From assembly GCA_028386065.3 (NCBI GenBank), contig JAKUCV010001957.1, positions 45,975-109,974 on the forward strand: a DNA stretch of 64,000 nt. The letters run 5' to 3'. The translations under genes and the position numbers were made by a program. Of the stretch, positions 35,835 to 46,690 are shown in pieces (the first letter of the stretch is position 1; every line of letters begins with the position of its first letter). Below the pieces are notes generated by a model. It was not told where the DNA came from. It saw only the letters and a list, made by a program, of their open reading frames with translations, and ran no database searches. The DNA comes from Turnera subulata (lineage: Eukaryota > Streptophyta > Magnoliopsida > Malpighiales > Passifloraceae).

Positions 35835-38761
35835 GATACATCATCAAATACCAAATCCCGGCAACCCGCCGATAAAATAGTCAAAATCAAAATGACATCT
35901 CATCAAAATCCAATGCAGCGGAAGATAAAGATAAAATAAAGCAAAAGTAGAAAATGAGATGCAAGTCGACTCTATGGATCCAACCGGGAGAAGAAGCACA
36001 TCTACCTGCTGAGATAACCACGTCCGTACTCTAGAAGGGTAGAAAGTGACTGCACGCTAACTAAGAGTCTGAAAAACAATGTTGGCGATTATGTGAGTCG
36101 CCTACTCAGTGAACAGTGTAAATCTAATTATGTAGGTGTGCAAAAACAAGTTCGAAAGGAAAGTAGAGAAACAAGACAAGTATGCAAACATACAATAACC
36201 AGTACTAACATGCCGACCACATAAGCAAACAGTTTATACTTCCATAGTTGTGTGTTAAGTTTTCTTATTACATTTATTATTCAGGGCCCCCTACTGTGTG
36301 CGTCGAGCTCGATCCCGTCTCATGAGACAACCAGGCATAAGCCCAAATAAACCAGGCACGAAGCCCATACATATCCATAGAGAGTGAGAGAGAGATAGAG
36401 AGAAAGAGGAAGGTAGAAAGGGGGAGATAGAAGGAGGGAGGTAGAAACCGGTCATCACAGACCCATATGCTAAACCGCATATACCATGCTATCCCGCATG
36501 CAAACCCGAGGGGAATCACTTCCCGCTCGAACCAACCGGCCATCAGCACACAATAGCCTATCTTCTACCGTACATTATTCTTATCACAAATTATGAGTTC
36601 ATGTGTGCCAAGAATCGTGATTTAACAGGGTTGTGTGTATTCTCATCTCAATCAATATCCGGGTCTCCGACCCACAGCACATCACACAAATTACCCAAAA
36701 TCACACCACATGTTATATTCCATAATAATCCAAATCATGCTCAACCAGCAATAGAAACACATAGGCACACAATACAGATCACAGCATGTCAGCAAACAGG
36801 GCATGCAACTCAAACTGACCAATCTAGAAAGTTCATGCATACAAACATAAAAAGACGTATAAAGTCACCTCAACGACGATTGTCCTGTGGAGCTTTTCCC
36901 AAAACAGATCCTCCAGCTCCCGAGGTGTTACCCGTGCCTGAATACCGACACACACAACAAATTACAAGCATTTACAATAAGTCGTGCATGCATGATAACT
37001 AAAATGCTCGACTGAGTTAAACCCGACCCTAACTAGCCAATTATGAAATTTCCGGGTCTAAGCCCGACATGGTGTTCTCTCACCTAAACTCCGAGTATCG
37101 GGACCTAAGGTTCATGGGGCTTAAGCCCACAAAGTCCATAAATAGCTCCCGGGCCTAGGTCCCATTCATTATATCCTTAACGGGTTCCTGGGCCTAAAGC
37201 CCATCTAAGTCCAAATTTAATTTCTGGGCCTAAGGCCCACTTCCTTAAGTCCTTAATCAACCAAGTATGAAATTGGGCTCAAAGCCCGTTACTTAAATCC
37301 AGGGGTTATTCATAAGTTACATATCGGTTTTGGGCCCGTTTTTTCCCAAAACCGTCCTAAGGTCAACCCGAGCCCAAATGTTCCCGGCCTATGGTTCTAC
37401 CCGTGTCGGTAATTTCCCGGCTATATTCCACATATTTCCCGTTCTCGATTTCTATTATGTACACTTCCAACAATACATAACCCAATCCGAAATTTTAAGT
37501 ACATGCCATGAATGAATACAAATTACACGTCGAGGTAATACCGTTAAATGCCAGAACAAAACCCGAGCCTTCGCCGGAAAAATCCCGAGCCTCGCCGGAT
37601 TCCGGTCAACCTCGCCGGAAATCACCCAAGCTGCCACAACAACCCAACAACAACAAAAACAACTCGGATTCAACACAAACTCCCACAGATCCACAAAAAC
37701 GAATTAAAATGAAAAACACAGAATGGATCCTTACCCGAAATTCACGGGTCTCGGATCTGTTTCCCCCGATCTGAAGCCCAACCGTCGACAACCACCACTA
37801 ACCCGAGCAAGTACCTCCTGCCTGAATCCGTCCAACCCCGCCACTGGAAGTCCGAGCCTAGTCTCAACACACATGCAAGGCCAGAGCAAACGACCCCAAC
37901 GTGTCCCGGCCGATAACCCGACCACCACAATATCACCACCGGCAGCATGCAACACACACAGCACAACCCACACGCACACAAACAACCCCACAACCGTCCA
38001 CAGCGCGACAACCACCCACAACAACCAATCTACAAAACGCCACTGGCGATCCAAACCGGGGCAACAACACAGAACACCCATCAAAAATGAAAACAAGAAA
38101 AGAAAAGAAAAAGAAGAGAGATGAAGGGGGGGTCGGAGGCTCACCCGACCAAAGCGACGGCGGCGGCGGCGACCCGAGCTAGTTCTTGTTTCCTCTGCAA
38201 CCCGCGGTGGTCGTGGTCGCTGCGTAGAGGAGAGGGAGTGAAGGAGAAGAGGCGGCGTGTGAAAACGGAAGGGAAGGAAGGAGGAAACGGCAAGATGACT
38301 GTGGGAGAGGGAGAGAAAGAGAGAGAGAGAAGGGAGGAAGAGAGGGGTACGGCGGCCAAAAAAGAAAAGAGAAAAGGGAGGAGAAAAGAAAAAAAAAAGA
38401 AAAGAAGAAGAGAAGGGAAGGGGCCGGCTAGGGTTTGGCCACCCTAGTGGACGACCTGTCGTCCGCTTAGGTGCGGTCAACCCCCCTGCCTGGTCAACGC
38501 GCCCATTTTCTTTTTTTTTAAAAAAAAAAAAACCAAAACGATGTAGTTTCAATTGAAACCACGCTAAACTTTGCGTTTCACCCCGATCTCGAATTCGTTT
38601 CCCACGAAACCCGAACCATGAACAATACCAACTTAAAATTGACATTTCCAAGGCATAATAATTTATTTCCTAGACTAAAACTCGAAAATACCTCAAGGGC
38701 AAAATTGGAATAAATTCCAAAAAATTCCAAGAATCCCATAATAAAAATCTGGGGCGTTACA
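35835..38761 (-). repeat. 5' LTR of element C, first 193 bp missing
   Basis: It is collinear with 29318-32261 of the other LTR (starting at GATACATCATCAAATACC) to the common end GGGGCGTTACA. The missing part would have carried the LTR end next to the primer site. ORFs in both LTRs (such as 31228-31860 and 37731-38651) are paired copies of low-complexity LTR sequence without known domains. Confidence 0.92.
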
Positions 38762-38766
38762 CATAT

Positions 38767-40301
38767 AACATATTATCACTGGCCAAGGCCCGATTTTAAC
38801 TCACTCCCATTTCAAGGTTTCTCCCGAGTCCGAGTTACTCGGCCTAAGGTTCTACTCGCGTCGGAAACAAACCGTCCACTTGCTACTCACACACCCCTCT
38901 CGGTTTCTACTATACACAATTTAGTACATAACCCAATCCGGAATAATAAATGTACATGCCGTGTAAAGAATTTAATCGCATTACTACATCCGAGAATTAC
39001 CGTTAAAAAGCCAAATGATATTCTGCCCTTGCCAGAATCAAGAACCCGAGACGCCGGATTCCGGTCACTCTTCGCCGGAACAGTAATCTCTCACCGGATT
39101 CCAGACACTCTTCGTCGGAATAGTAATATCTCGCCTAATTTCGGTCAAACTTCATCGGAACAGTAATCTGAGCTCACCGGAACTTCCACAACAGTCCAGA
39201 AACATCCAACCCCCAAATTGTCCAACCCGGAGAGATGCAGGACAACATTCAAATCAACAAAATCAACAACCACCAAGCATTAAAACAGAAAAGACGAGTT
39301 TAGAAATCGGAACCTTACCGGAGTAAAGCAACCCGAGCAGCCACGCGACAGATCCGCACCCTCACCACTAGTTTCGAGCCTCTGCCCCTCTTCCGGCAAC
39401 CAAAATCCGAGGCGAAGGAACAACAAATCCACAACTACCCTCTGCCGACGACGAACCCACAAAACGCAATCGGTCCGCCGCCACCAACAACGAACAAAAA
39501 TACCCGATTAACCAATCGGTACCCAAGCCAACGAACTGAAAGCAAAGAGGGAGAGAAGCGCGACTTACCGGTCAGCGACAGCGGTGGCGACTACTCGAAC
39601 CAAGCGGCGACGGCAACACAACATCTCGATCCACCCCGAGCCCACCTCGGTTCCTCCGTCACAAGCCGTCCACGGGCAGTTCTTCTCCCCGGCAGACGTG
39701 GACGCTGCTACGAAAGGAACGACGGCGGTGTTCGCAAAAAGAAAGAGAGGAAGGAACGGCGGTGGTAGCGTTTGGCTTTGGAAGAACTCAAGGAGAGGTG
39801 GTGGCGGTGACTTTGTTTGCTCGTGAGAGAGAGAGATATGAGAGAGAGAGAGAGAGATACAAGCGGCGGACAAAACGAAGAGGAGAGAGGAGAGAGAGAA
39901 GATGATAAGTTTTTATACCTAGGACAAGACCTAGGGTTTCCACCGTTAGCAAAACGACGTCATTTTGATTACAAAAACGGCGTCGTTTTCACTACCGAGC
40001 CCTGCAGGTCAACGCGTCTCCCTCCACTTGGTCAACGCACCTTTCCTCCAAGCTTTTATGCTTACACTCTCTCGAAATGACGTAGTTTTATCAAACTACC
40101 TAAACACTTAATTCCCAACTCCGAAACCCGATTAAAACCAAACAGAAACCTAATAAACGATCAGAACCATCATCATAGAGATAATTCCAAAGAAAAGGGA
40201 GTAATTCCTTGACCCAAAACTCGGGAAAAACACGAGGGTAAAATTGGAATAAAAATTCCAGAAATTCCATAAAATAAAATATGAAAAACCGGGGCGTTAC
40301 A
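38767..40301 (-). repeat. 5' LTR of element B, second segment
   Basis: It continues the LTR begun at 27309 after element C. It matches 20653-22192, including the TATA box region (39911-39990), and ends CGGGGCGTTACA. Confidence 0.92.
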
Positions 40302-41855
40302 AATCGGGCATGCAAACAAATAGACAATATGCGCAGCGGAAAACTTGGAACTAATGGAGGATCCATGTGAAACGGGGTAAACCGAATAACAAAAATTTCG
40401 TACCTGGTTTGGTCGAGATCTTTCACTCAACTGATGATACGAATCAGCAAGAACCGGACAGAAATTCGACTCCTCTATGGTATTCACACGAACCGTCGAT
40501 GACCGCTAGCAACCGTCACACAATCACTAACCCGAGCACTCCCGAACCGCAGTGCTAGCTGCTGAATTTTCGAGAGCTAGAGACTAGAGAGTGTTTGATG
40601 TGCTTTTTTTTTGTGTTGAGCTTGGTGTGTTAATCTCATTAACCACACTCTTTCATGTATATCATATATACATATATCAGTATTAGTTAGTCTAGAAAAT
40701 GGCCAACCCAATCATACATATATATCTTATGACATATCAATATGTATGATTGTGTTTCCATTATCTATGCTTTAGTCACAATCATCTACATGATCATGTC
40801 TCCACTAACTCAATTATATATATCAACATATATATAAAACAACACATCCTTTCATGCCTTTTGGACAATAATTCAGGTTCAATAATTCTGGTAACTATTG
40901 AACCGAACCAACCCAAACGACCCGGTCTAACCATGATCCAACCACTAGCTCAATAACTTAGTCGAACCATGATCCAACCATGGTCTAACCACTGGCTCGA
41001 ATCAACAGTTCTAAGTGTGTGACCCTGTAGGCACTAATCACATTGGCAATAATTATAAACTCTCATTTATAATTATAAACAATGAGCGGTGTCTAGCAAC
41101 ACATCATTGCTACCCAAGTGACCAGATCAGTACTGATTCATTATGCCTCGGAAAAATGTCATTATCCTTTCATCACATTATCAAGATCAAACATGAGACA
41201 TGGAATATGTCATTCTCGTATATGTTTAATCTAAGTTTTCTTAATCCCTGAGTTAACTGTGTAAAACAGATACAAATGATATCCCCATATCATTTAATCT
41301 GAGCATGGCCATGCATTTACAGTTCAACTCTATCAAGAGGCCCAACTGATAATATACCCGTTATAAGGGTTGGACGAATTCCATCTTGATCATACAAAAC
41401 CCATTACACATTATATCATATACCCAATGATTACTCTAAGGTTTACTCAGTTATGGTAACTAAGAGTAATATCAAAGTACACGACTCACATGTTGGGAAC
41501 CTTGATGATCTCAGGTCTAAGGACAATACATATAAGAACCACGAATGACAACATATATAACAGTCCATGTAGTGTTCTTATGTCAGGTCAGTCCAGACCA
41601 CAAGTTCTTTAACTTGTACCCGTATGTAGAATTCATATCTCATATAATTCTCAACATACGCTAGTCTTAATTTATTATTACAACCCATCCATAATAATAA
41701 TCAACTAGGGACAATTCAAGAATATAAAATATTCTTAGGTTATAAATATGTGCAAGCGTTTATCACTGATAAACATATTTATTAGAATAAAACCTTAATA
41801 AATATACATGACTATATAATCATCCAATGATTGGCTTTTGGGCATTACACTAACA
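40302..41855 (-). repeat. 5' LTR of copia element, main segment
   Basis: It starts inside the copia LTR (AATCGGGCATGCAAACAAATAG) and matches 11866-13418 to the end CATTACACTAACA. The first bases of this LTR are at 18840-18851, on the other side of element B. Confidence 0.92.
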
Positions 41856-42876
41856 ATCTGGTGGAACTCACAATATCTGCTTGGGTCTCCTGTAACAAGT
41901 GAGTCAGACTTAGGCTCTAGAGGTCGTAGCAGGCCTCCCTCCACACATTTCCTGAACATCCTTCCTAGAGACATAGGCAGAGGGGTAAACTTTCTGTGTT
42001 TAGGTCCAATTTGAGCGGTCACATAGTTTACCCTAGCTAACTTTTTTCCAGGGTTAGACTTGGGCTTCCTCTGAATGTGGACGCATCCGTGGGCACCTTG
42101 ATCTTTCCCGAATTGATGGCCTCTTCTAATTGCATTCCTGCCCCAACAAGGGCTTTGAAGTTGGCATAGTAATTGCCAACCATACCATCATAATATGCCG
42201 GCTGCAGATTTTTTAGGACCATCTGTATTTGGTCTTCCTCGGTTGGTCTATTGACCATTAACGATGCCTTACCGCGCCATCTCGAGATATAAGCAGAGAA
42301 AGTTTCTGGGGCTCTTGCTTGGTTGTCACGAGATCCCTCTTAGTCACATCTACCTCGGTGTTATAACCATACTAGTTTACAAACTCCTTGCAGATGTCAT
42401 CCCATTTGCTAATCCTGCTCTCGTCCAAGATCATGAACCACTTCATGGCTGCCCCCGACAGTGTCCTTTGGAACAATTGAACCATCAGTTCTGGTCCTAC
42501 CCCCATAGGCTGTAGCATCCTCACATAGATCTTCAAATGAGAATTTCTCAATGTCAGGCCTCTTGAACTTCTCAGGAAACCGGGCTTCGGGGAACAAAGA
42601 TAAACGATCTAAGTTCCAGTCGTCTTCCTTCCTCTTCATGGTTTTCAGCAGCTCCTCTACTCTCCTTATCCTTTCCCCATCTTCTTTGGGCCTTCGAATC
42701 ATCGAACCACCGCCTTGTGTCATTTCCTCATCACCATTTTGTTTTGAATCCTGTCCCCCATTACTCCCAAGGGACGCAGTTCCACGCTTAAGCATCATCA
42801 ATGCATCCCTCACAGTTGGATCTTGCAGTAGGGATTCCATGGTCACATCTGTCTTGGTAGTGTTATCTTCACTCAT
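41856..42876 (-). pseudogene. Tat-type gypsy gag, N-terminal part
   Basis: The minus-strand gag starts at the ATG at 42876 (MSEDNTTKTDVTMESLLQD). It continues with KFKRPDIEKF, then in a shifted frame YVRMLQPMGVGPELMVQLFQ and LSGAAMKWFMILDESR (about 42520-42430). Near 42265-42040 it reads NRPTEEDQIQMVLKNLQPAY. It breaks off after RYCEFHQI at the copia insertion. These motifs are typical of Tat-lineage gag. Damage: a frameshift near 42535, a Q-to-stop near 42375 (VN*YGYN) and further breaks near 42330 and 42050. It would form the capsid of the retrotransposon; this copy is inactive. Confidence 0.8.
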
Positions 42877-43371
42877 CTTGCACTAGTATTGAGGGGAGAT
42901 AGGTGTGAAAACTCTAGGTACCCAAGGGGATCACTCTCTCTCTTTTTTAGGGTAAAGGTCATGAAGGAGGCACTCTATTTACAATTACTTGAATCCACAA
43001 TAGTATACACCCACGTACCACTTATTGATTCATAATGCATGAGAAGCTCAGGGTATACAGCTGGTTGGGGGCCAAAAGATTGCCGCTAGGGAATAGGTTG
43101 ACCTACTCACATGTGATAATGGATATCACGTGAGGTCCAAGGCCAATTAATCCCCATCATTGCTAAGCATCGAGAAACGGGTTCACTCAAGCCACCATCG
43201 CTTAAAGAAAGCATAGTGGTGGACTCAGATTCCCTCGCCCTCTTACGGTAGAGACTTCACATCAATCATCATGAATGCAAGGCACTTATGATGACAAACA
43301 AAAAGGCACATTAGATTTAACAATTGCACACGATCTCTTGAACCCACTACTTCACTAGTGGAGTCACCGAC
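42877..43371 (-). other. Leader and primer-binding site of the Tat element
   Basis: About 0.5 kb without coding potential lies between the LTR and gag. The part next to the LTR (43357-43371) reads, in element orientation, GTCGGTGACTCCACT. It resembles the GGCGACTCCACT primer site known from Tat/Ogre-type elements. Confidence 0.65.
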
Positions 43372-44726
43372 TGTGAATACCCGACCCAAAATCACTTGGG
43401 CCTATTCACCTAATCCTTTCATCTTCTTCCTCGGGTCAATCCCATGACATTGGAGTCGCCACCCAAATTTTATTATGGACAAAACTTGGGAAAAACCTTC
43501 ATGTGACTCCTTTAGGCTACATGGTCATGGCGAACCAAAGTCATGGGATCGGGGGTTCGTCGCAGATGGGAAGGTGTTAGGCACCCTTCCGTGTTGGGTC
43601 GAGACTATGTGCAATTGCAAAATGCAAGCGTGCCTTGTGCAAGTGTGCAAATGTTGAAAATAAAAGAATGGGGGAGAAGAAGAAGATTTGGCTTGCATCC
43701 CGTTGTAAAACCGAGACTACCTACGTACCCGAGTGACCGGGGTCAAAGCCACGTAGTTCTAAACATGGCACAAATCGGCCACTTACATCATCAAAAGCCT
43801 CAGCATATAATCAACAAAGATCAATCAAAAGAAGGTTTAGTGTTACCTCATGTAGCCCTCCTCTAGCTCCTTGCAATGGTTTGAGTTCTAGTGTTGATGC
43901 CTCCCACAAAATTTCTCCAGAGTTTCTGCCTAAGAATGTATCTTTAGACTTAGAGAGGTAGAGTTTCTCCAAGCACTCAAGGCTTATGGGTGTATGTGTG
44001 AGAAAAATTGTGTGTCCTCCAAAATGTGTGTGAGGGGTCCTATTTATAGTGTTCTGGGAAGCCTAGGGGTGTGGACCTGCTTAATGGTGAAGATTATGCC
44101 CGAAAATCTGGTCCAAAACCGCGTAGGATCGAATTAGAAACAAAATCGGAGAAAATCAGGGGTTCTAACTAGATTCTACCGCGTAATTAACCCCTAATTA
44201 ACCCAGAATCACTCAATTACTTCATCACCACTCCCCTAAATCATTCCTATACTAATTGATTACTCATTGATACTCATTTTAAGCAAAATCATACCAAAAA
44301 CACAAATTCTACTTAAATGATGATTTAACTCTGATTTTCTACGAAAATCAGAACTAAAATTAATCAGCAAGAATTGTGTTAATGGGCTAATCAAACTCTG
44401 GAGAATTAACTTGGGCACTTAAACCTATTTTTAACCCAAGGTAAATCATCTCAATATACTTAGATTAAGGAATAGATAAAAGGTCCAAATGATACATTTC
44501 AGCCTAAATAAACCTTATTATATATTTTATTCTAAGATTAAATTATCTCATTAACCCTAGAGTTCAAATACATGAAGGTCTAAATCACCAAAACACATCA
44601 TTTCTACTAAGTTAAATTCATGACATGTCTTAATCCTAAGATTGAATCATCTCATCAATTCTAGGTTCAAGTATGTTAAAATCTAATTCTAGTAGAAAAT
44701 TCGTGGGTCAAATTTGGGTGTTCACA
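43372..44726 (-). repeat. 5' LTR of the Tat element (1355 bp)
   Basis: It is bounded by TGTGAATACCCGACCC and GGTCAAATTTGGGTGTTCACA, which end in the inverted pair TGTGAA(T/C)ACCC. A TATA box in element orientation, TATAAATA (44041-44048), sits in CACTATAAATAGGACCCC. The same promoter stretch appears in the related LTR at 61608-61625. Transcription would run left into gag. Confidence 0.88.
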
Positions 44727-45116
44727 GCATGCTACCCTAAGCGATGGTGAGATTCGCTTGAGGCATGCTACCCCCTGAGATTCAGATTAGTTGCTAGGGC
44801 ATGCTATCCCGTTCATTCGAGATGATTTTCGGGGCATGCTACCCCCTGTATTGATCTTTTCGGTGCATGCTACCCCATGCGATGATGAGATTTGCTTGGG
44901 GCATGCTACCCCGTGAGATATGAATTAACTACTGGGTCATGCTACCTCATTCATTTGATTCTCGGGGCATGCTACCCCATGTTTTGATCTTTTCGGGGCA
45001 TGCTACCCTATATGTCGATAAGATCTGCTTGGGGCATGCTACCCCTTTTGATTTGAATCAATTCTCGGGGCATGCTACCCCATTGCTGGAGATGACATCC
45101 TTCGGGGCATGCTACC
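44727..45116. repeat. 12-unit GCATGCTACCCC tandem array with four-unit higher order
   Basis: Twelve copies of (GGG)GCATGCTACC(CC) recur every 30-38 bp. Spacers repeat in a four-unit cycle: CGATGGTGAGATTCGCTTG (unit 1), CGATGATGAGATTTGCTTG (unit 5) and CGATAAGATCTGCTTG (unit 9) correspond, giving a higher-order period near 140 bp. The array is flanked on both sides by Tat-type LTR ends in head-to-head orientation. Confidence 0.9.
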
Positions 45117-45310
45117 TGTGGACACCCAAATTTGACCCGAGATTTGTTCTATTATTTTGGATTATGAATATGTTTATCACAAGACATACTCAAAGCATTC
45201 TTTCAAGTAGTTTATTAATCATTAAAATCATTCTTATTCTGTGACTAAACATGGTTAATTCACTAATTAATCTTAAGAGATGATTAACCCAAGTTTAACC
45301 CAACATAGCC
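45117..45310 (+). mobile_element. Truncated Tat-type LTR, plus orientation
   Basis: TGTGGACACCCAAATTTGACCC matches the start of the Tat LTR family (TGTGAACACCCAAATTTGACCC at 60752, and the reverse complement at 44726). Similarity fades after about 200 bp, so the right boundary is approximate. It lies directly after the GCATGCTACC array. Confidence 0.6.
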
Positions 45311-45640
45311 ACATATGTTAGTAACACACTCTTAGTAAAAAAATGTTAGTAACTCTAGCATTATTGATTTTTTTCTTTTCACAATCCAAACTCACAACAC
45401 ACAAAATTTTGTTCAAACTAAAACCTCACACATAATTAACTAGGCGGGACGTTGGTGTCCTTCACGGTAGCCACACCCCCTGGGTGTCTTCACAATTATT
45501 ATTTTTCCTACACATACCCTAACATATTTATTTATAGAGACCCTTACTTAATAGACAAGACATAACTCGTATAACTGAACCGGATTTGGACACTTAAAAC
45601 CCAATAATGTGAGAACTCCTAAACCCAAGAAAACTAGCTT

Positions 45641-45809
45641 TTTTTGGAAAGAAATGCTTGATTTAATTAACTGTGGTGTACTCCACAATGATGTTCATAC
45701 AAGCCAAATAAGCATAATAGCAAATAAAGGGGAAGACTAGAACCAGGAAATAATAACTATTACAGTCATCAAGAAACGAAAATAAACTAATCCGATCATG
45801 AATTGGATC
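45641..45809 (-). mobile_element. Short retroposed insert with 14-bp target duplication
   Basis: A 169-bp segment begins with a T-run on the plus strand (an A-tail in minus orientation). It is flanked by the exact direct repeat AAGAAAACTAGCTT at 45627-45640 and 45810-45823. A poly(A) tail and a target duplication of this size are signs of LINE-driven retroposition. It could be a 5'-truncated LINE end or a SINE; no A or B box was recognised. Confidence 0.7.
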
Positions 45810-46099
45810 AAGAAAACTAGCTTAGTTTAATATGATAACAAATGGGAGACATAGTCATCCTCTACTTTCCCATGTGGGATGTAAAGATTACAATCTAATT
45901 ATAATATATTGTTAATATTTAATAGGTGTTGCTTGATAGTGTTATAATATTGTACTATGTTAATTTTTTTTCAAAAATAAAATCAAAATAAAAAACAAAG
46001 ATGGAATAAAAAATTTTAAAATTCGGAAAAATTTGTGTCTCGTAAGAAAATTATTTTGTATAACTTGTTTTTAGAAAATGTGAAGCTTATTATAGGCAA

Positions 46100-46690
46100 T
46101 TTATGACTTTAGAAAAAGTTAAAATTGTAGGGAAATAATAATAAATTAGAAAAATATATACTCGTTTATAATAACTTTCTAAATTATTTTTTAAGTTTGT
46201 ATTAGTTAATTTTAAAGAATAATCATAATATCTATTACTATACCATGCAGAAATATTAGTAAGTAAAAGTAAAACGTTAAAAAGACAAAAAAAAAGGTAA
46301 TAGAAGGAAATTGTAAACAGGTAAAGATCGCGGGAAAAATTAACGGGGTAAAACACTAAAACGTGTGGAAATTTGACTATTATTGTTATTATTATCTTTT
46401 TCTTTAAAAGAATTTATGACTTTAAAAATTTTTAAAAATATATAACAATTTCTATATATCTTTTAGTTTTGTGTTAGTTAATTTTAGAGAATAATCATAA
46501 TATCTATTACGATACCATGCAGAAAAATTAGTATATGTAAGAATAAAACCGTAAAAAGACAGAAAAAAGGTTACTGAAGGAAATCGTAAACAGGAAAAGA
46601 AGGGTGGGAATAATTAACTGGGTGAAACACCAAAACATGTGGAAATTCGACTATTAATGTTGTTATTATTGTTGTTTTTTTTTCTTTCCC
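46100..46690. repeat. Two diverged tandem copies of an AT-rich repeat, third copy near 47370-47560
   Basis: Copies at about 46100-46395 and 46405-46690 share GTTAGTTAATTTTA(A/G)AGAA, TAATCATAATATCTATTAC, TACCATGCAGAAA, GGAAAT(T/C)GTAAACAGG and GTGGAAATT(T/C)GACTATTA in the same order, about 272 bp apart. A shorter third copy (TTAGTTAATTTTGAAGAATA, then GAAAATTTGACAGTTTT) lies just upstream of the NAC promoter. Confidence 0.75.

Larger units (their letters stand above)
29125..38761 (-). mobile_element. Chromovirus element C, nested in element B's LTR
   Basis: This 9.64-kb minus-strand chromovirus has ends TGAAACACCCGTGTCCC (29125) and GGGGCGTTACA (38761) and a perfect 5-bp TSD CATAT (29120-29124 and 38762-38766). 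Element B's other LTR reads straight through this site (about 20650). Parts: left LTR 29125-32261, pol 32262-35756, tRNA-like patch 35757-35834, truncated right LTR 35835-38761. It lacks gag and its primer-binding site, so it cannot move on its own. The perfect TSD and few stops mark it as the youngest layer. Confidence 0.93.
18852..40301 (-). mobile_element. Chromovirus element B, nested in the copia LTR
   Basis: This minus-strand Ty3/gypsy chromovirus starts TGAAACGACCGCATCCC and ends GGGGCGTTACA. It interrupts the copia right LTR 11 bases after that LTR's start. The flanks are AACCA (18847-18851) and AATCG (40302-40306), most simply an original AACCG with one transition on each side. Without nested element C it is about 11.8 kb. 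Parts: left LTR 18852-22192, coding region 22193-26659, chimeric leader 26660-27308, right LTR 27309-29124 plus 38767-40301. Confidence 0.9.
11859..41855 (-). mobile_element. Complete Ty1/copia element, host of chromovirus B
   Basis: This minus-strand copia retrotransposon is bounded by TGTAAGTAACC (11859) and GGGCATTACACTAACA (41855). The flanking bases are ATCAG (11854-11858) and ATCTG (41856-41860), a 5-bp TSD with one mismatch. It contains a left LTR (11859-13418), polypurine tract, gag-pol (13433-17400), a long leader and a primer site. Its right LTR is split by element B: 18840-18851, then 40302-41855. Without the insertion it would be about 8.5 kb. Confidence 0.9.

Noticed and set aside
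37731..38651. Minus-strand ORF of 306 codons
   Set aside because: It is inside element C's LTR, rich in Ser/Leu/Phe from a GA/CT repeat, and broken in the sister LTR. No domain.
42551..42886. Plus-strand ORF opposite the Tat gag
   Set aside because: The minus-strand reading gives recognised gag motifs; the plus reading gives none.
44727..45116. CRISPR-like array
   Set aside because: Spacer lengths vary and the spacers themselves repeat in a four-unit cycle. The context is plant LTRs. It is a tandem repeat.
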